Origin: Chryseobacterium sp. 7
Lineage (GTDB): Bacteria > Bacteroidota > Bacteroidia > Flavobacteriales > Weeksellaceae
Direction: 5' to 3'
Assembly: GCF_003663845.1 (NCBI RefSeq)
Contig: NZ_RCCA01000001.1
Coordinates: forward strand, 2,790,001 to 2,854,000
DNA length: 64,000 nucleotides
Shown here one piece after another: positions 26,645-36,300 of the stretch (position 1 is its first letter; every line of letters begins with the position of its first letter). The translations under genes and the position numbers were made by a program. Under the pieces are notes generated by a model. It did no database searches and had not been told where the DNA came from. It saw nothing but the letters and a program-made list of their open reading frames with translations.

Positions 26645-27784
26645 TTACAGATTCTTTCGATAGTAAGTTGGCGTATTACCAGTATGCTTTTTAAAAGCAG
26701 TATTAAAGGACGATTTTGAATTAAAACCAACTTCATACAGAATTTCAAGGATTGTTACCTTACTTTTAGTTTCATCTTTCAAGATAGCCATTGCATTTTC
26801 TATACGATAGCTATTTACAAAATCATAAAAATGCTGCCCCAACTGATGATTGATTAAAAGAGACAAATCCCGGACAGGAATTCCAATTTCACCAGAAATA
26901 TCCTGAATCGTGAGTGAAGAATTAAGAAAAGGTTTTTTATCGATCATATAATTTTTTAATCTCAAAATCTCCTCCTTATATTCCCTGTCATTGGTTACAG
27001 ATTCTTCATTACTTTTTTCTTCTGAAACCATCTCAGCCACCAGTTTCAATTTTGAATCTACGTTTCTGAAAAGCTCCGGATTATTTAATGCCTTGAAAAG
27101 ATACCAGCAAATAATGAAAAGTGATAATAACAAAAGCCCAGCCTTTATCAATTCTGAAATGTGTACATAATCTGAAAATTTAAGAATATTTTTTAGAAGA
27201 GCTATAGCATATACAATGCACAAAACAATCGTAAACTGGAACAGCCAATTGTAAGAATTTAGACTTTTCCCTGCATAATTTTCAAGATAAAGCGTCTTCG
27301 ATTTTCTTAATACCCTGAAAACCGCAACGAAATAGATAACCATCTGAACGTGCAGCAGAATATGATTAAATTTCAGTTCTATCATGCTCTGTCGGTTTTC
27401 AATAAAGTGAATTTTTGATGCCGTATCTACACCATAAAAACGAGGCAGTAAAGCCAGATTAGCTATTAAAAACGGTAGTGCGTGCAGCAGATGTTTGGGT
27501 TTAAGTTTAAAATCTGAATAACAAACGGATAAAACGTAGAGATAAAAAACCGGGATTTGCAGGAAAACAAGCATATTTTTAAATATTCCCGGATTGGATG
27601 GCCCATCCACAAACAAATTAAACAAAGGTTCACTAATATCTATAGCGTTAATCATAAGAAAAACAGCAAATAAAACATTGCTTACCCTGTATTTGGTTTT
27701 TACGGTAACGAGGAAAATAGCAAGAAGCACTGAAATGAATACAGAAACCGAAGCTACAATAATTAATAAATTATTTTTATCCAT
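26645..27784 (-). CDS. Membrane-anchored AraC-family regulator
   Basis: A 379-aa protein with about seven N-terminal transmembrane helices (residues ~5-235), a short linker and a C-terminal AraC/XylS DNA-binding domain (~275-379) with both HTH units: 'LTIQDISGEIGIPVRDLSLL' and 'TILEILYEVGFNSKSSFNTA'. It ends in the usual 'FKKHTGNTPTYYRK'. Such proteins probably sense an envelope signal directly. A -7 box TATATTTG lies about 90 nt upstream. Likely targets are the hydrolase and S41 peptidase downstream (inference). Confidence 0.85.
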   Translation of the reverse strand: MDKNNLLIIVASVSVFISVLLAIFLVTVKTKYRVSNVLFAVFLMINAIDISEPLFNLFVDGPSNPGIFKNMLVFLQIPVFYLYVLSVCYSDFKLKPKHLLHALPFLIANLALLPRFYGVDTASKIHFIENRQSMIELKFNHILLHVQMVIYFVAVFRVLRKSKTLYLENYAGKSLNSYNWLFQFTIVLCIVYAIALLKNILKFSDYVHISELIKAGLLLLSLFIICWYLFKALNNPELFRNVDSKLKLVAEMVSEEKSNEESVTNDREYKEEILRLKNYMIDKKPFLNSSLTIQDISGEIGIPVRDLSLLINHQLGQHFYDFVNSYRIENAMAILKDETKSKVTILEILYEVGFNSKSSFNTAFKKHTGNTPTYYRKNL

Positions 27785-27872
27785 TCCTGATTCTTCTTTG
27801 TTTCTGGTTATTTTATTTTACGTTTTTATGGGAATTCCGGTAGTCTTTTTACCATTCAAAATCCAACACGTG

Positions 27873-27880
27873 CAAATATA
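27873..27880 (-). promoter_or_regulatory. -7 box of the membrane AraC regulator gene
   Basis: TATATTTG on the minus strand (27880-27873), an exact TAnnTTTG match, 88 nt upstream of the ATG at 27784. Confidence 0.5.
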
Positions 27881-28024
27881 AAAATTAGATTGATATGGTC
27901 TGAATTTTTTACCAATCATATGATGAGGTTGGAGGCTGGAAGAGTGAATATATGAAGGTATAAATAATAATTTTCTGCATTTTTATAGTGGTCTTCAATA
28001 ACGATAACCGTTACAATCTTTATT

Positions 28025-28165
28025 TTTTAAACGCAAAGATAAATTCAATCTATTTATTCAAAAGGAAGCAAAGAGAATCGACAAAGTCGATGATGAAGCC
28101 GTATGGCTATGCAACCGCTTAAAAAAATCAACAAAGTTGAATCCTTCTTTGTCCCCTCAAAATAG
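28025..28165. repeat. Dispersed intergenic repeat, third copy
   Basis: Contains AACGCAAAG, GCAAAGAG, CGACAAAGTCG, TGATGAAGCC and CAACAAAGTTG in the same order as 9100-9300. It sits immediately left of the IS110 element; the gap 27785-28183 holds nothing else besides the AraC promoter. Confidence 0.55.
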
Positions 28166-28212
28166 TACCAATACATTATAAACCCTTTAGTTTGTACTTA
28201 TAAAGTTAAATT

Positions 28213-28392
28213 AAAGATTATTAGCTTTCCCGTTATTAATCTTTTCACAAGAAACAGGGTGAATCATTACATAAACAAGGTTCTCAGACCTATGCAAAGA
28301 TTATGACCCCTGTTTCTTTGAGAGTAAGGTCATAATAGAAATTCAGGTTAACGACCTATTATCAAGGGCTTAGACAACACTCTCATTGTGGA
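28213..28392 (+). ncRNA. Candidate bridge RNA of the IS110 element
   Basis: Three successive stem-loops in the left end match the bridge-RNA plan known from IS621. (1) 5' hairpin AAAGATTA/TAATCTTT (28213-28220 with 28237-28244). (2) An 11-bp stem AAGAAACAGGG/CCCTGTTTCTT (28249-28259 with 28308-28318) enclosing AATC/GATT, an internal loop (28266-28277 and 28292-28298) and a capping hairpin AGGT/ACCT: the proposed target-binding loop. (3) ATAATAG/CTATTAT (28332-28338 with 28356-28362): the proposed donor-binding loop. The 3' end near 28392 is a guess. The structure is seen; the function is inferred from the family. Confidence 0.65.
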
Positions 28393-28407
28393 AAAAACAT
28401 TTTTCTT

Positions 28408-29439
28408 ATGAAACAAAAATACGTAATAGGAATTGATGTGTCCAAATCAAAATTGGACTGTACTGCAATAAGTTCCACTTTACAAATTCAGAGTGAAACA
28501 GTTATTGCCAATAATGAAAAAAGCATACAATCTTATCTGAAAGAAATGCTAAAAGTACTAAAGGTCAAAAAAGAAGATATACTTATTTGTTGCGAAAACA
28601 CAGGTATTTATAATCGTCCTTTAGAGAGAATTTGTGTAAAATCAGGTCTCAATTTATGGGTAGAACATGCTTTGAGAATTAAGCGTGCAAGCACTGATAT
28701 GCGGGGCAAAAGTGATCGTAAAGATGCACTTCGAATCGCTGAATATGGAGTAAGATATAATGACAGGGCTATTATTTATTCCGAGCCTTTAGATCATGTA
28801 AAACAAATGCAGATTCTGACTAAGAGCAGGGAAACCTTACTATCTCAAAAAATAGCTATCCATAATCAATTAAGGGAAGCTGTAAGCCATGATAGATTCG
28901 AATATAACCTACTGGTTCAATCTTATAAAAAAGTCTTGAAAACCCTGGAAGTCTCTATTAAAGAAATAGAAGAGAAAATTGAATTACTCACCAATGAAGA
29001 TCATGATATAAGACGCAGTAAAGAGCTTTTAACTTCTATCCCAGGAATTGGAAATATATGTGCTGTCAATTTAATAGTCATTACAAATAATTTTCAATCA
29101 TTCAGAAATGCAAAGCATCTGGCATGTTATATCGGAGTTGTTCCATTCAAAAATGAATCGGGAGGAATTATAAAAAAAGAAAGAGTATCAAAAATGGCCA
29201 ATACTAAAATTAAAAAACTACTTCATATGGCTGCAATGGCTACCATAAGATCAGATCAAGAATTAAAAGCTTACTTCCATAGAAAAGTAAGCCAGGGAAA
29301 AAATAAAATGAGTGTTTTAAATGCCGTAAAGAACAAACTTGTCCACAGGATTATCGCGGTAATTAATCGAAATGAGCATTTTATCTCAAAAAACGAATTA
29401 ACACTAAATGAAGAAAAAAATTCTTGCATATTAACATAG
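28408..29439 (+). CDS. IS110-family transposase (bridge recombinase)
   Basis: A 343-aa enzyme with an N-terminal RuvC-like DEDD domain ('IGIDVSKSKLD' with D9, 'CCENTGIY', 'GKSDRKDALRIA') and a C-terminal Transposase_20 domain beginning at 'LLTSIPGIGNICAVNLI' and containing the likely serine nucleophile region 'VVPFKNESGG'. A coiled-coil links them (~160-205). Length and motifs are complete, so the element may be active. In this family the enzyme uses a structured RNA from the element end to choose donor and target DNA. Confidence 0.92.
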   Translation: MKQKYVIGIDVSKSKLDCTAISSTLQIQSETVIANNEKSIQSYLKEMLKVLKVKKEDILICCENTGIYNRPLERICVKSGLNLWVEHALRIKRASTDMRGKSDRKDALRIAEYGVRYNDRAIIYSEPLDHVKQMQILTKSRETLLSQKIAIHNQLREAVSHDRFEYNLLVQSYKKVLKTLEVSIKEIEEKIELLTNEDHDIRRSKELLTSIPGIGNICAVNLIVITNNFQSFRNAKHLACYIGVVPFKNESGGIIKKERVSKMANTKIKKLLHMAAMATIRSDQELKAYFHRKVSQGKNKMSVLNAVKNKLVHRIIAVINRNEHFISKNELTLNEEKNSCILT

Positions 29440-29483
29440 AAATCCTTTAGTGTGGTCTCGATATTATCAATTAAACAATATAC

Positions 29484-29512
29484 TCTCGTCAAGGCTTAAA
29501 ACTTTGACGAGA
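29484..29512. repeat. Hairpin right of the IS110 element
   Basis: Perfect 9-bp arms TCTCGTCAA/TTGACGAGA (29484-29492 with 29504-29512). No T-run follows closely. It is outside the proposed right end by 33 nt and could be a host terminator remnant or part of the insertion site. The rest of 29452-29650 shows nothing recognisable. Confidence 0.4.
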
Positions 29513-29650
29513 ATATCAATAAAGTCTCAAATTATAAGAACCATTTCTATCTACACCCCAAGCCAATACAATTCCCACAAAAATTTCAAAAAAAACATCA
29601 TCTTTCAAAAGAAACTCCCAAATATTCCGTTTAATTCTTAAATTTGGCTC

Positions 29651-30109
29651 ATGCGAAAGAATTTTTATCTCATCACTATCTTATTTTCCCTTACCAGCTG
29701 CTATACCTATCAGGTAAAAAAGCCCGTGGATCCGGCGCAAGATCCTAAAAAAAATACCGCTCCTACCAATACAGCTTCCCCACAAATGAACAGTACAGGC
29801 GCGGCACCTCAAAACCTGAATGCAGTACAGGCATCAGCTCCGGTGAATGTGCAGGAGAAACTTGCGCCTGGTAAAAATGTTAAAATTGAAGTCAATGGTA
29901 AGAGTTATAAAGTAATCGTTGACCGATGGGAAAGCGACAGCCTGGTAGCCCACCCTGTTCGTAATGCTAAAACAAGTCTGAAGTTCCATAAGAACCAGAT
30001 CAACAGCGAGAAAATTGCAGAAAAACGCTTTTCACAACCCATTGCAGATATTCTTACCGTGACCGCTTATACCGCCATTGGTGTTGGAATCTATCTTCTT
30101 GTCCGCTAG
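29651..30109 (+). CDS. Small lipoprotein with C-terminal membrane segment
   Basis: A 152-aa protein with lipobox 'LTSC' (C17), then a Pro/Ala/Thr/Asn-rich linker (~20-75), a small conserved-looking domain ('NVKIEVNGKSYKVIVDRWES', 'VRNAKTSLKFHKNQI') and a hydrophobic C-terminal helix (~132-151). This design is seen in many Bacteroidota envelope proteins of unknown function. It lies right of the IS110 element and is convergent with the AraC gene. Confidence 0.75.
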   Translation: MRKNFYLITILFSLTSCYTYQVKKPVDPAQDPKKNTAPTNTASPQMNSTGAAPQNLNAVQASAPVNVQEKLAPGKNVKIEVNGKSYKVIVDRWESDSLVAHPVRNAKTSLKFHKNQINSEKIAEKRFSQPIADILTVTAYTAIGVGIYLLVR

Positions 30110-30150
30110 TTTTACACAAGATCAGAAGATTTCGCACAGCTGAATTCATA

Positions 30151-30177
30151 TTAACCGGATGACAACCATCCTGTTAA
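30151..30177. terminator. Hairpin between convergent lipoprotein and AraC genes
   Basis: TTAACCGGATG and CATCCTGTTAA (30151-30161 with 30167-30177) pair with one mismatch around ACAAC. It overlaps the stop codon of the AraC gene and has no strong T-run, so termination activity is uncertain. Confidence 0.4.
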
Positions 30178-31094
30178 TTAAAAGACTTCCTGAATTCTAA
30201 AGGAGAAAGCTTGGTTTTTGTTTTAAATAAATTACTGAACGATTGGGAATGCTCAAATCCCAGTGCATAAGCTACCTCACTCACAGATAAGCTTGTGGTG
30301 GAAAGCATTTCTTTGGCCTCACTGATCAGTTTATCATGAATATGCTGCTGGGTACTCTGCCCTGTTAAAGAACGCAGCATATCACTTAAGTAACTTGGTG
30401 AAAGATGAAGATGCTCCGCAAAATAACTCACCGTGGGTATTCCTTTACTAAGAGACATTTCATCTTTAAAATAAGCATCCAGCAAGTCTTCAAATTTCTG
30501 TAATAGGGTGCTGCTGGTTGCTTTACGGGTAATAAACTGGCGTTTATAAAAACGATTGGCATAGTTAAGCAGCAATTCAATCTGAGAGATCATCACATCA
30601 TGGCTGAAATCATCAATACGGCTGTTGAGTTCAGATTCAATAAAATTGAAGATAGAAAGTACCGTATTTTTCTCCTCTTCAGAAAGGTGCAGTGTTTCCT
30701 TTGTAGAATAGGAAAAAAAGCCATACTGTTTGATTTTTCTGGCGATGGGATATCCCAAAAAGAAATCGGGATGAATGAGCAAAGAATATTGGGAACAGAC
30801 CGTATCACTGTTTCCGTTCCCTCCTATTACCTGGCCTGGTGCTGCAAATAATAATCCGCCTTCATTAAAATCGTAATAGCCCTGGCCATATTCTATTCTT
30901 CCGTCTAATTTAGGTTTATAGGAGATCTTATAGAAGCTCAAAACATGTCTTTGAGACAATTTATCCGTCAGCACCAGATTATGCGCCCCATTCATTAAGC
31001 TAATGAGAGGATGCTTGGGTTTCGGCAGTCCAAAAAACTGACTCGCTTCAAACAGGGATTCGAATTTTAATGGCGTTTGATCTGTCTTTTTCAT
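30174..31094 (-). CDS. AraC-family transcriptional regulator
   Basis: A 306-aa cytoplasmic regulator: N-terminal cupin-like sensor (~20-170) and a C-terminal AraC/XylS domain (~205-306) with 'PTVSYFAEHLHLSPSYLSDM' and 'LSVSEVAYALGFEHSQSFSN'. It is closely similar in layout and sequence to the protein at 57298-58218. It lies 59 nt downstream of an SDR gene on the same strand, with a terminator in between, so it may regulate that gene from its own promoter. Confidence 0.88.
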   Translation of the reverse strand: MKKTDQTPLKFESLFEASQFFGLPKPKHPLISLMNGAHNLVLTDKLSQRHVLSFYKISYKPKLDGRIEYGQGYYDFNEGGLLFAAPGQVIGGNGNSDTVCSQYSLLIHPDFFLGYPIARKIKQYGFFSYSTKETLHLSEEEKNTVLSIFNFIESELNSRIDDFSHDVMISQIELLLNYANRFYKRQFITRKATSSTLLQKFEDLLDAYFKDEMSLSKGIPTVSYFAEHLHLSPSYLSDMLRSLTGQSTQQHIHDKLISEAKEMLSTTSLSVSEVAYALGFEHSQSFSNLFKTKTKLSPLEFRKSFN

Positions 31095-31112
31095 AAATAG
31101 TATTTTAAAGGT

Positions 31113-31147
31113 ACAAAAAACCGATTATACACAGATAACCGGTTTTA
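31113..31147 (-). terminator. Terminator of the SDR gene
   Basis: Minus-strand stem AAAACCG/CGGTTTT (31146-31140 with 31123-31117), a 16-nt loop with some inner pairing, then a T-rich tail. It lies 8 nt after the SDR stop. Confidence 0.6.
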
Positions 31148-31153
31148 TAGTTT

Positions 31154-31984
31154 TTACTCTCCTTGTGCAGCACTGGAAACCTCGTCCCACGCTTCCCATA
31201 GACTGATTCTGTCTGCATATACAGCTTTCACCTGTGGAAGATTATGGCTTCCCAAATGAAAACGCAACGGTGGATTTTCAGCATCTACAACCTTGAAAAG
31301 CGCCTGTGGTGTTGCATTGGGATTTCCTCTTTCATAAGATTGAATGGTCTTTATAAACTCTGCTTTAAAATCATTGTACGCGTCCAGATTTTGAGAAAAC
31401 TTCAGGGAGTCCTGGCTTCCAAATTCTGTGGCGTAAGCTCCCGGTTCTATAATGGTTACTTTAATCCCGAATTGTTTTATTTCTTCTGCAAGACTTTCGT
31501 GGATGGCTTCAAAAGCCCATTTAGAAGAGCTGTAATACCCAATAACAGGCAGTGTAAAATGTCCCAGATTACTTGAAGTCCCTAAAATATGTCCATGCCC
31601 TTGTTCTCTTAATATCGGCAGTGCCGCCTGAATTACACTTACAGGACCCAGAATATTGGTTTCATATAAAGCACGTATTTCATCTGCACTGGCCTCTTCT
31701 ATGGTTCCTACCAGTGAATATCCTGCGTTATTCAGTACAATATCCAGTTTTCCAAAATGCTGATGCGCTTTATTTACGGCTTCTTTCACCTGATCAGGAT
31801 GGGTAACATCAAGTTCCAGGGTCAGAACATTATCACCGTATTTCTCTTCAAAGTCTGCAATGCTTTCCTTTTTTCTGGCTGTTGCCACAACTTTATCACC
31901 ACGTTCCAATGCTGCCTCTGTCCAGATGCGTCCGAAACCTCTTGATGCTCCGGTTATAAACCAGATTCTATTTTGCTGTATCAT
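31154..31984 (-). CDS. Short-chain dehydrogenase/reductase
   Basis: A 276-aa classical SDR: NAD(P)-binding 'TGASRGFGR' (residues 11-19), 'DIVLNNAGYS', catalytic Ser in 'LGTSSNLGH' and the 'YYSSSKWAFEAI' active site (YxxxK). The C-terminus resembles the Bacteroidota 'oxidoreductase/SDR' proteins often paired with AraC regulators. Substrate unknown. A -7 box TAACTTTG lies 26 nt upstream and the AraC gene follows. Confidence 0.88.
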   Translation of the reverse strand: MIQQNRIWFITGASRGFGRIWTEAALERGDKVVATARKKESIADFEEKYGDNVLTLELDVTHPDQVKEAVNKAHQHFGKLDIVLNNAGYSLVGTIEEASADEIRALYETNILGPVSVIQAALPILREQGHGHILGTSSNLGHFTLPVIGYYSSSKWAFEAIHESLAEEIKQFGIKVTIIEPGAYATEFGSQDSLKFSQNLDAYNDFKAEFIKTIQSYERGNPNATPQALFKVVDAENPPLRFHLGSHNLPQVKAVYADRISLWEAWDEVSSAAQGE

Positions 31985-32009
31985 AATTTTAAATGTTTTA
32001 TTTACAGAG

Positions 32010-32017
32010 CAAAGTTA
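32010..32017 (-). promoter_or_regulatory. -7 box of the SDR gene
   Basis: TAACTTTG on the minus strand (32017-32010), an exact TAnnTTTG match 26 nt before the SDR start. The remaining gap to 32771 (about 750 bp) is very AT-rich and shows no gene, RNA or repeat that I can support. Confidence 0.5.
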
Positions 32018-32771
32018 TACAGCCTGCCTTCCGGAATTGTAGGCTAATCGCAGACCTTTGTAGTCGAATTGAGGATCTTTATTTCATACCCGCTATGATA
32101 TCAGACAAAAATGTAATATTTTATATATAACCAAATTGTAAGTAAAATTCACATTTCACCATTTGAAACATTTATTTATTTTATTGAGAGAGGTGAACAG
32201 CCTTTTTATTTTAAATCACTTCTGCTTTTCTACGTATTAGGAAGATAAAATGAGACCTGTTTTATCTTCTTTTAAAAATCAGACATTCTATAATTTGACT
32301 TATCAGGGAAAATTTGCTTTTTAACTTATATAAAGAACTGAAAAACAAAAACATAAATAATATAAATAAATTTCCTAAAATGGCTTAATATTACAAACAA
32401 AATTGTAAAAAAGCTATTAATATTAGTCTAATTTTACCACAGAAAGCAAAATGTAAAATCAACAATCTTTTAGACTAAAACTTGCATTAAATAAAAGTTT
32501 CATTAATAAAACACATAAAAAAAACAGTATCCATTATAAAAAATTTACATCATGAAAAAAATTTATTCTTTTTATTCTTTTAGAAAAAATATTTTTCTAA
32601 CCTAACATTCCCAAGCCCTAGAAAACATAACTGAATTTTATCCGGTTATATACGCTTCAAAGATCCCTTAAAAACCTTAATTCCCTCATCATATATGATT
32701 TAGACCTTTTTCCTGAATCAAAAATGTTCTGAAACACCCCCTATGTTTCTTACAGGCATAACACACACACA

Positions 32772-33344
32772 ATGAAACCCTTACAACAACAAATGAAGCT
32801 ATTTTTCCCTTTATACAAATGGGCTTCTTTGTTGTTGTTTTTATTTTTCGTATCTCCTGTACAGTCGCAGGTTCTCTATTATGCAAAGGGAACCGACATT
32901 ACTGTTGGAGAAAATACAACAATTTACGTTGCCAATTTGGGAGAAATACGCCAGGCAGACCTGAAGGATTTCGAAGAAAAAACCTCAGAAAAGAAAGGCA
33001 TACCTAAATTCAGAAAACAAAAGAAATCGGCATTCAACTCTAAGAAAACCATAGCCAGCCATTCTGCAGAGAAAACAAAAGCCTATCCAAAAGTAAAGCC
33101 TGTTCAGTTTGCTATACCCCAGCCTGATGATTTCTTTTTATTACACTCAAAAGGACAAGCTATTTCAGCATCAGTTACGGTTCATGAATATGCAAATTAT
33201 TTCATTGAAAATAAAAGACTGAGACTTCCCCCCGAATATCCAAACTTTATTAATAATAAGATCATCAGCAACAGTTTTATTGTTTTTAAAGACTATTACT
33301 GGTTTCAGTATAAAAACCGCCCTCCTCCATCTTCATTTATTTAA
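32772..33344 (+). CDS. Small secreted protein, first gene of adhesin operon copy 1
   Basis: A 190-aa protein with a basic N-terminus (MKPLQQQMKLFF), a signal peptide ending near Q31, a mature start 'VLYYAKGTDITVGENTTIYV', a lysine-rich middle (~65-110) and a terminal 'YYWFQYKNRPPPSSFI'. It is paralogous over its length to the 195-aa protein at 37469-38056, with the same start and end motifs. The 'GTDITVGENTTIYV' segment looks like one rung of a beta-helix-like exported module. It lies 42 nt before the large adhesin gene. Function unknown. Confidence 0.72.
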   Translation: MKPLQQQMKLFFPLYKWASLLLFLFFVSPVQSQVLYYAKGTDITVGENTTIYVANLGEIRQADLKDFEEKTSEKKGIPKFRKQKKSAFNSKKTIASHSAEKTKAYPKVKPVQFAIPQPDDFFLLHSKGQAISASVTVHEYANYFIENKRLRLPPEYPNFINNKIISNSFIVFKDYYWFQYKNRPPPSSFI

Positions 33345-33386
33345 AAAAGAGATCTGTGCTAATATTTAAATTTTAAACAAATTGAA

Positions 33387-36300
33387 GTGAAAAAAAACAA
33401 TATACTAACGGGTATATTCTTAATAATGAATGTATTCATGCTCACAAAAGCTCAGGCTCCGGGAGGCGTTACCGGAGGCTTGAAATATTGGTATGATGCT
33501 GGTGTTACAGCTACTTTAACCAATTGGACGGACAGAGCCAGCGGGTTTACCCTCAACCAAAGCGAAAGCGGAACTGTTTTATTATCCAGCGGAGATACCA
33601 ACAGTAATTATAATCCGTTTTATACCTTTAATGCAACTGATGCTGTACACTTTACGGGTGTAGTAGATCAGACGGTTTTGGGCAGATTACATACTACTTT
33701 TGCTGTAGGGGCAAAATCCGGAAATACCAATGCCATTTATAATCACATTTTCAGATTTGCCAATATCCCTACAAGTGGAGCAGCCCACAGTTTTGGGTTG
33801 GGTATTGATAATACATTCAGCCCGATAGGAGATTACGTAACGCTTCACTATATTGACGCAGCTGTACCTAATGTACAGAATACGTCTGTTTCTCCGGTTT
33901 TAAACAAAATGATTTTAATGGGAGCACAGGCAAGCTCCATAGTAAGCGGTAATAACAAGCAGGTGGGCTACAATGGAAATTTCGCAACATTTTCAGGGGC
34001 TATCAGTGACGGAAGTCTTTATCCTAATCTTCAGGTGGGTGGCGGCATATATGGTTTCGCAGGAAGAACACCGGAAATTGCCTACTATAATGTGAGCTTA
34101 TCTACACAAGACAGAGATAAGGTAGATTCTTATTTTGCAATAAAGTATGGTATTACACTAGTACAGCCGCAAAATTATATTAATTCTGATGCAACGGTTG
34201 TCTGGAATTCTTCTACCAATACAGCATTCAACAATAATATTTTTGGTATCGGAAGAGATATTGCCGGTGCTCTTGATCAAAAAATATCCCACAGTATTAA
34301 TGACAACAGTATCCTTACCGCATCAACGATTAATGATTTCACTTCACCTAACTCTATAGTGACAAGAACTTCACTGGCAGACAAAGGCTTCATAATGTTT
34401 GGTGATAATAACATCAATACAGGAACCACTCCGGTAAGCTGCCCTGCACTGGAAAGCGGTACTGAAAGAATCAATAAAACATGGCTGGTACAGGAAACCG
34501 GTACTGTAGGTGCGGCATATATCCAGGTTGATATATCTTCTTACAGCGTTAACAGTGAAATTGCTTTATACGTTGCTGATGACAGCGGATTCACAACCAA
34601 TACAGCCTTTGTTCCTCCTGTAAGTGTAAGTGGAGGAAAAGCTACATTTTATTATAACTTTAAAAACGGACAGTATTTTACCGTAGTGGGTAAAACAGGC
34701 CCTGTTACATGCCAGACCTGTAATGGAGGAAAACAAACGCTTCAAAATGCACAGGCATGGTTTAACGGTGGAACAACGGGTATGAATAACAATACGTTAG
34801 CCAATGTACCATTAGCCGGAACAGCGCCTACAAGCGGTGCATTATCTGCCGACATCAGTGTTACCTATCCGTCAGGCGTTGAGTGGATCCCTACTTTTTT
34901 CCCCAGAATGTTTGGTACATGGACTCAACTGTCCAGATATGATGATCTGGATGGTGCTGCAGGTAAGGTATCTTATACTGTCAATTTAAAAGATGTAAGC
35001 GGAAGCAAAGCTGCTAAGGCCAGCTTCCAGGTTGCGGGTATCACCAGGCTGGCAGGACAAGCTGCTGTAGTAAAAATAATAGGCTATTGCGGAACCACTC
35101 AGGTTGCTCCAAAACTTAATTATGCCTACAATGCTACTCCTGAGCTTAATGCTTTACTGAGAAGATATACTATCGACAATTCAACGGGTACAGCTATAGG
35201 AACTGAACCATTTTTAGATTTTCTGGACTTTGCAACGGTAAATGTAGACTTTGAAAAACCGGTTGAAAAAATTGTGATAGAATGGACGATCAATAGAGAG
35301 CAAGTGTTCAATAAGGTAGATTTCCTTTATATTGGTGATATGTCATTTGTATGCGTAAATCCTATTGAACCTAATGCTGATAACGTAAACCTTATTGCAT
35401 CTTATGTGGAAAGCCAGCTGCCAACATGTGAAGAAGGAACATTAAAGGTTAATATTAAGAACAATAACTGTATACCTAAAACCATTAACATCAATAATGT
35501 TTTACCAGCAGGATTACAGTACGTAGCAGACAGCTATGTAGGACTCGGAGCAGAAACTCCGGCTTATTCCGGACAGAATTTCTCATTGAATAACCTTACT
35601 GTACCATCAGGAAACTCTTATATTTATATCAAAGTAAAACCTTCTGGTGCAGGAACATATGCTACTTATTTCAATTATACGGTAAACGGAGGAATTAACA
35701 GCCCTAATCCTTACAGAAGTGATGATGACAGCGGTACCACAGGATTCCAGGATACCAGCATTACTTTTACTCCAAGCACTGTCATTACAAAACCAACGGT
35801 AACCAAATCTGTGGACAGATGTTTCGGAACGTCTTCTACTGAGCTGGAATACACAGTGAATATCACGAATAATGATGCAAACCCTATTACCAATGTTGAA
35901 TTTATGGATAATCTGGATGCTGCTCAAACTTATGTAGCCGGATCTCTGGTTCAGAGTAACTTTACAGCCAATGGAACTGCTACCTTCACAGGAGGCCTGC
36001 TTTATATTACAGGAATAAGCATAGCACCGGGACAAACCGCAGTGGTTAAATTTAAGGTAGATACCAATAACTCCGCAACAATGGCTTATACCGATACTAA
36101 CGGAAGCAAATATCTCAACAATCAGGCTACGGTTTCTGTAGATCCTCAGTCACAGTGCGGGGCTGCCAATTCTGTAGCGTCTAACCTGTTAAAAATACTT
36201 GCATGTACTTTCTGTACAAAAGATCCTAATACCTCTCCTGCCGATACGATTACGAAAATCGGTATTACCATCCAGGCCAAACAGAACGGATGGCCGGAAA

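Larger units (their letters stand above)
28184..29451 (+). mobile_element. IS110-family insertion sequence
   Basis: The proposed limits are the 8-bp direct repeat CCTTTAGT at 28184-28191 and 29444-29451, giving 1268 bp. This leaves a ~216-nt noncoding left end and only a few bases after the transposase stop, the layout of the IS110 (not IS1111) group. There are no terminal inverted repeats, as expected for this family. The long left end folds into three stem-loops (bridge RNA feature). The true core may be only two bases inside the direct repeat. Confidence 0.7.

Noticed and set aside
29484..29512. Hairpin as the right end of the IS110 element
   Set aside because: It lies beyond the direct repeat that best defines the end and has no counterpart at the left; host sequence is more likely.
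35607..36035. 142-codon antisense ORF inside the first adhesin gene
   Set aside because: It is the mirror of a Thr/Asn/Gly-rich coding region with few stops; Cys/Arg/Ser-rich and without domains.
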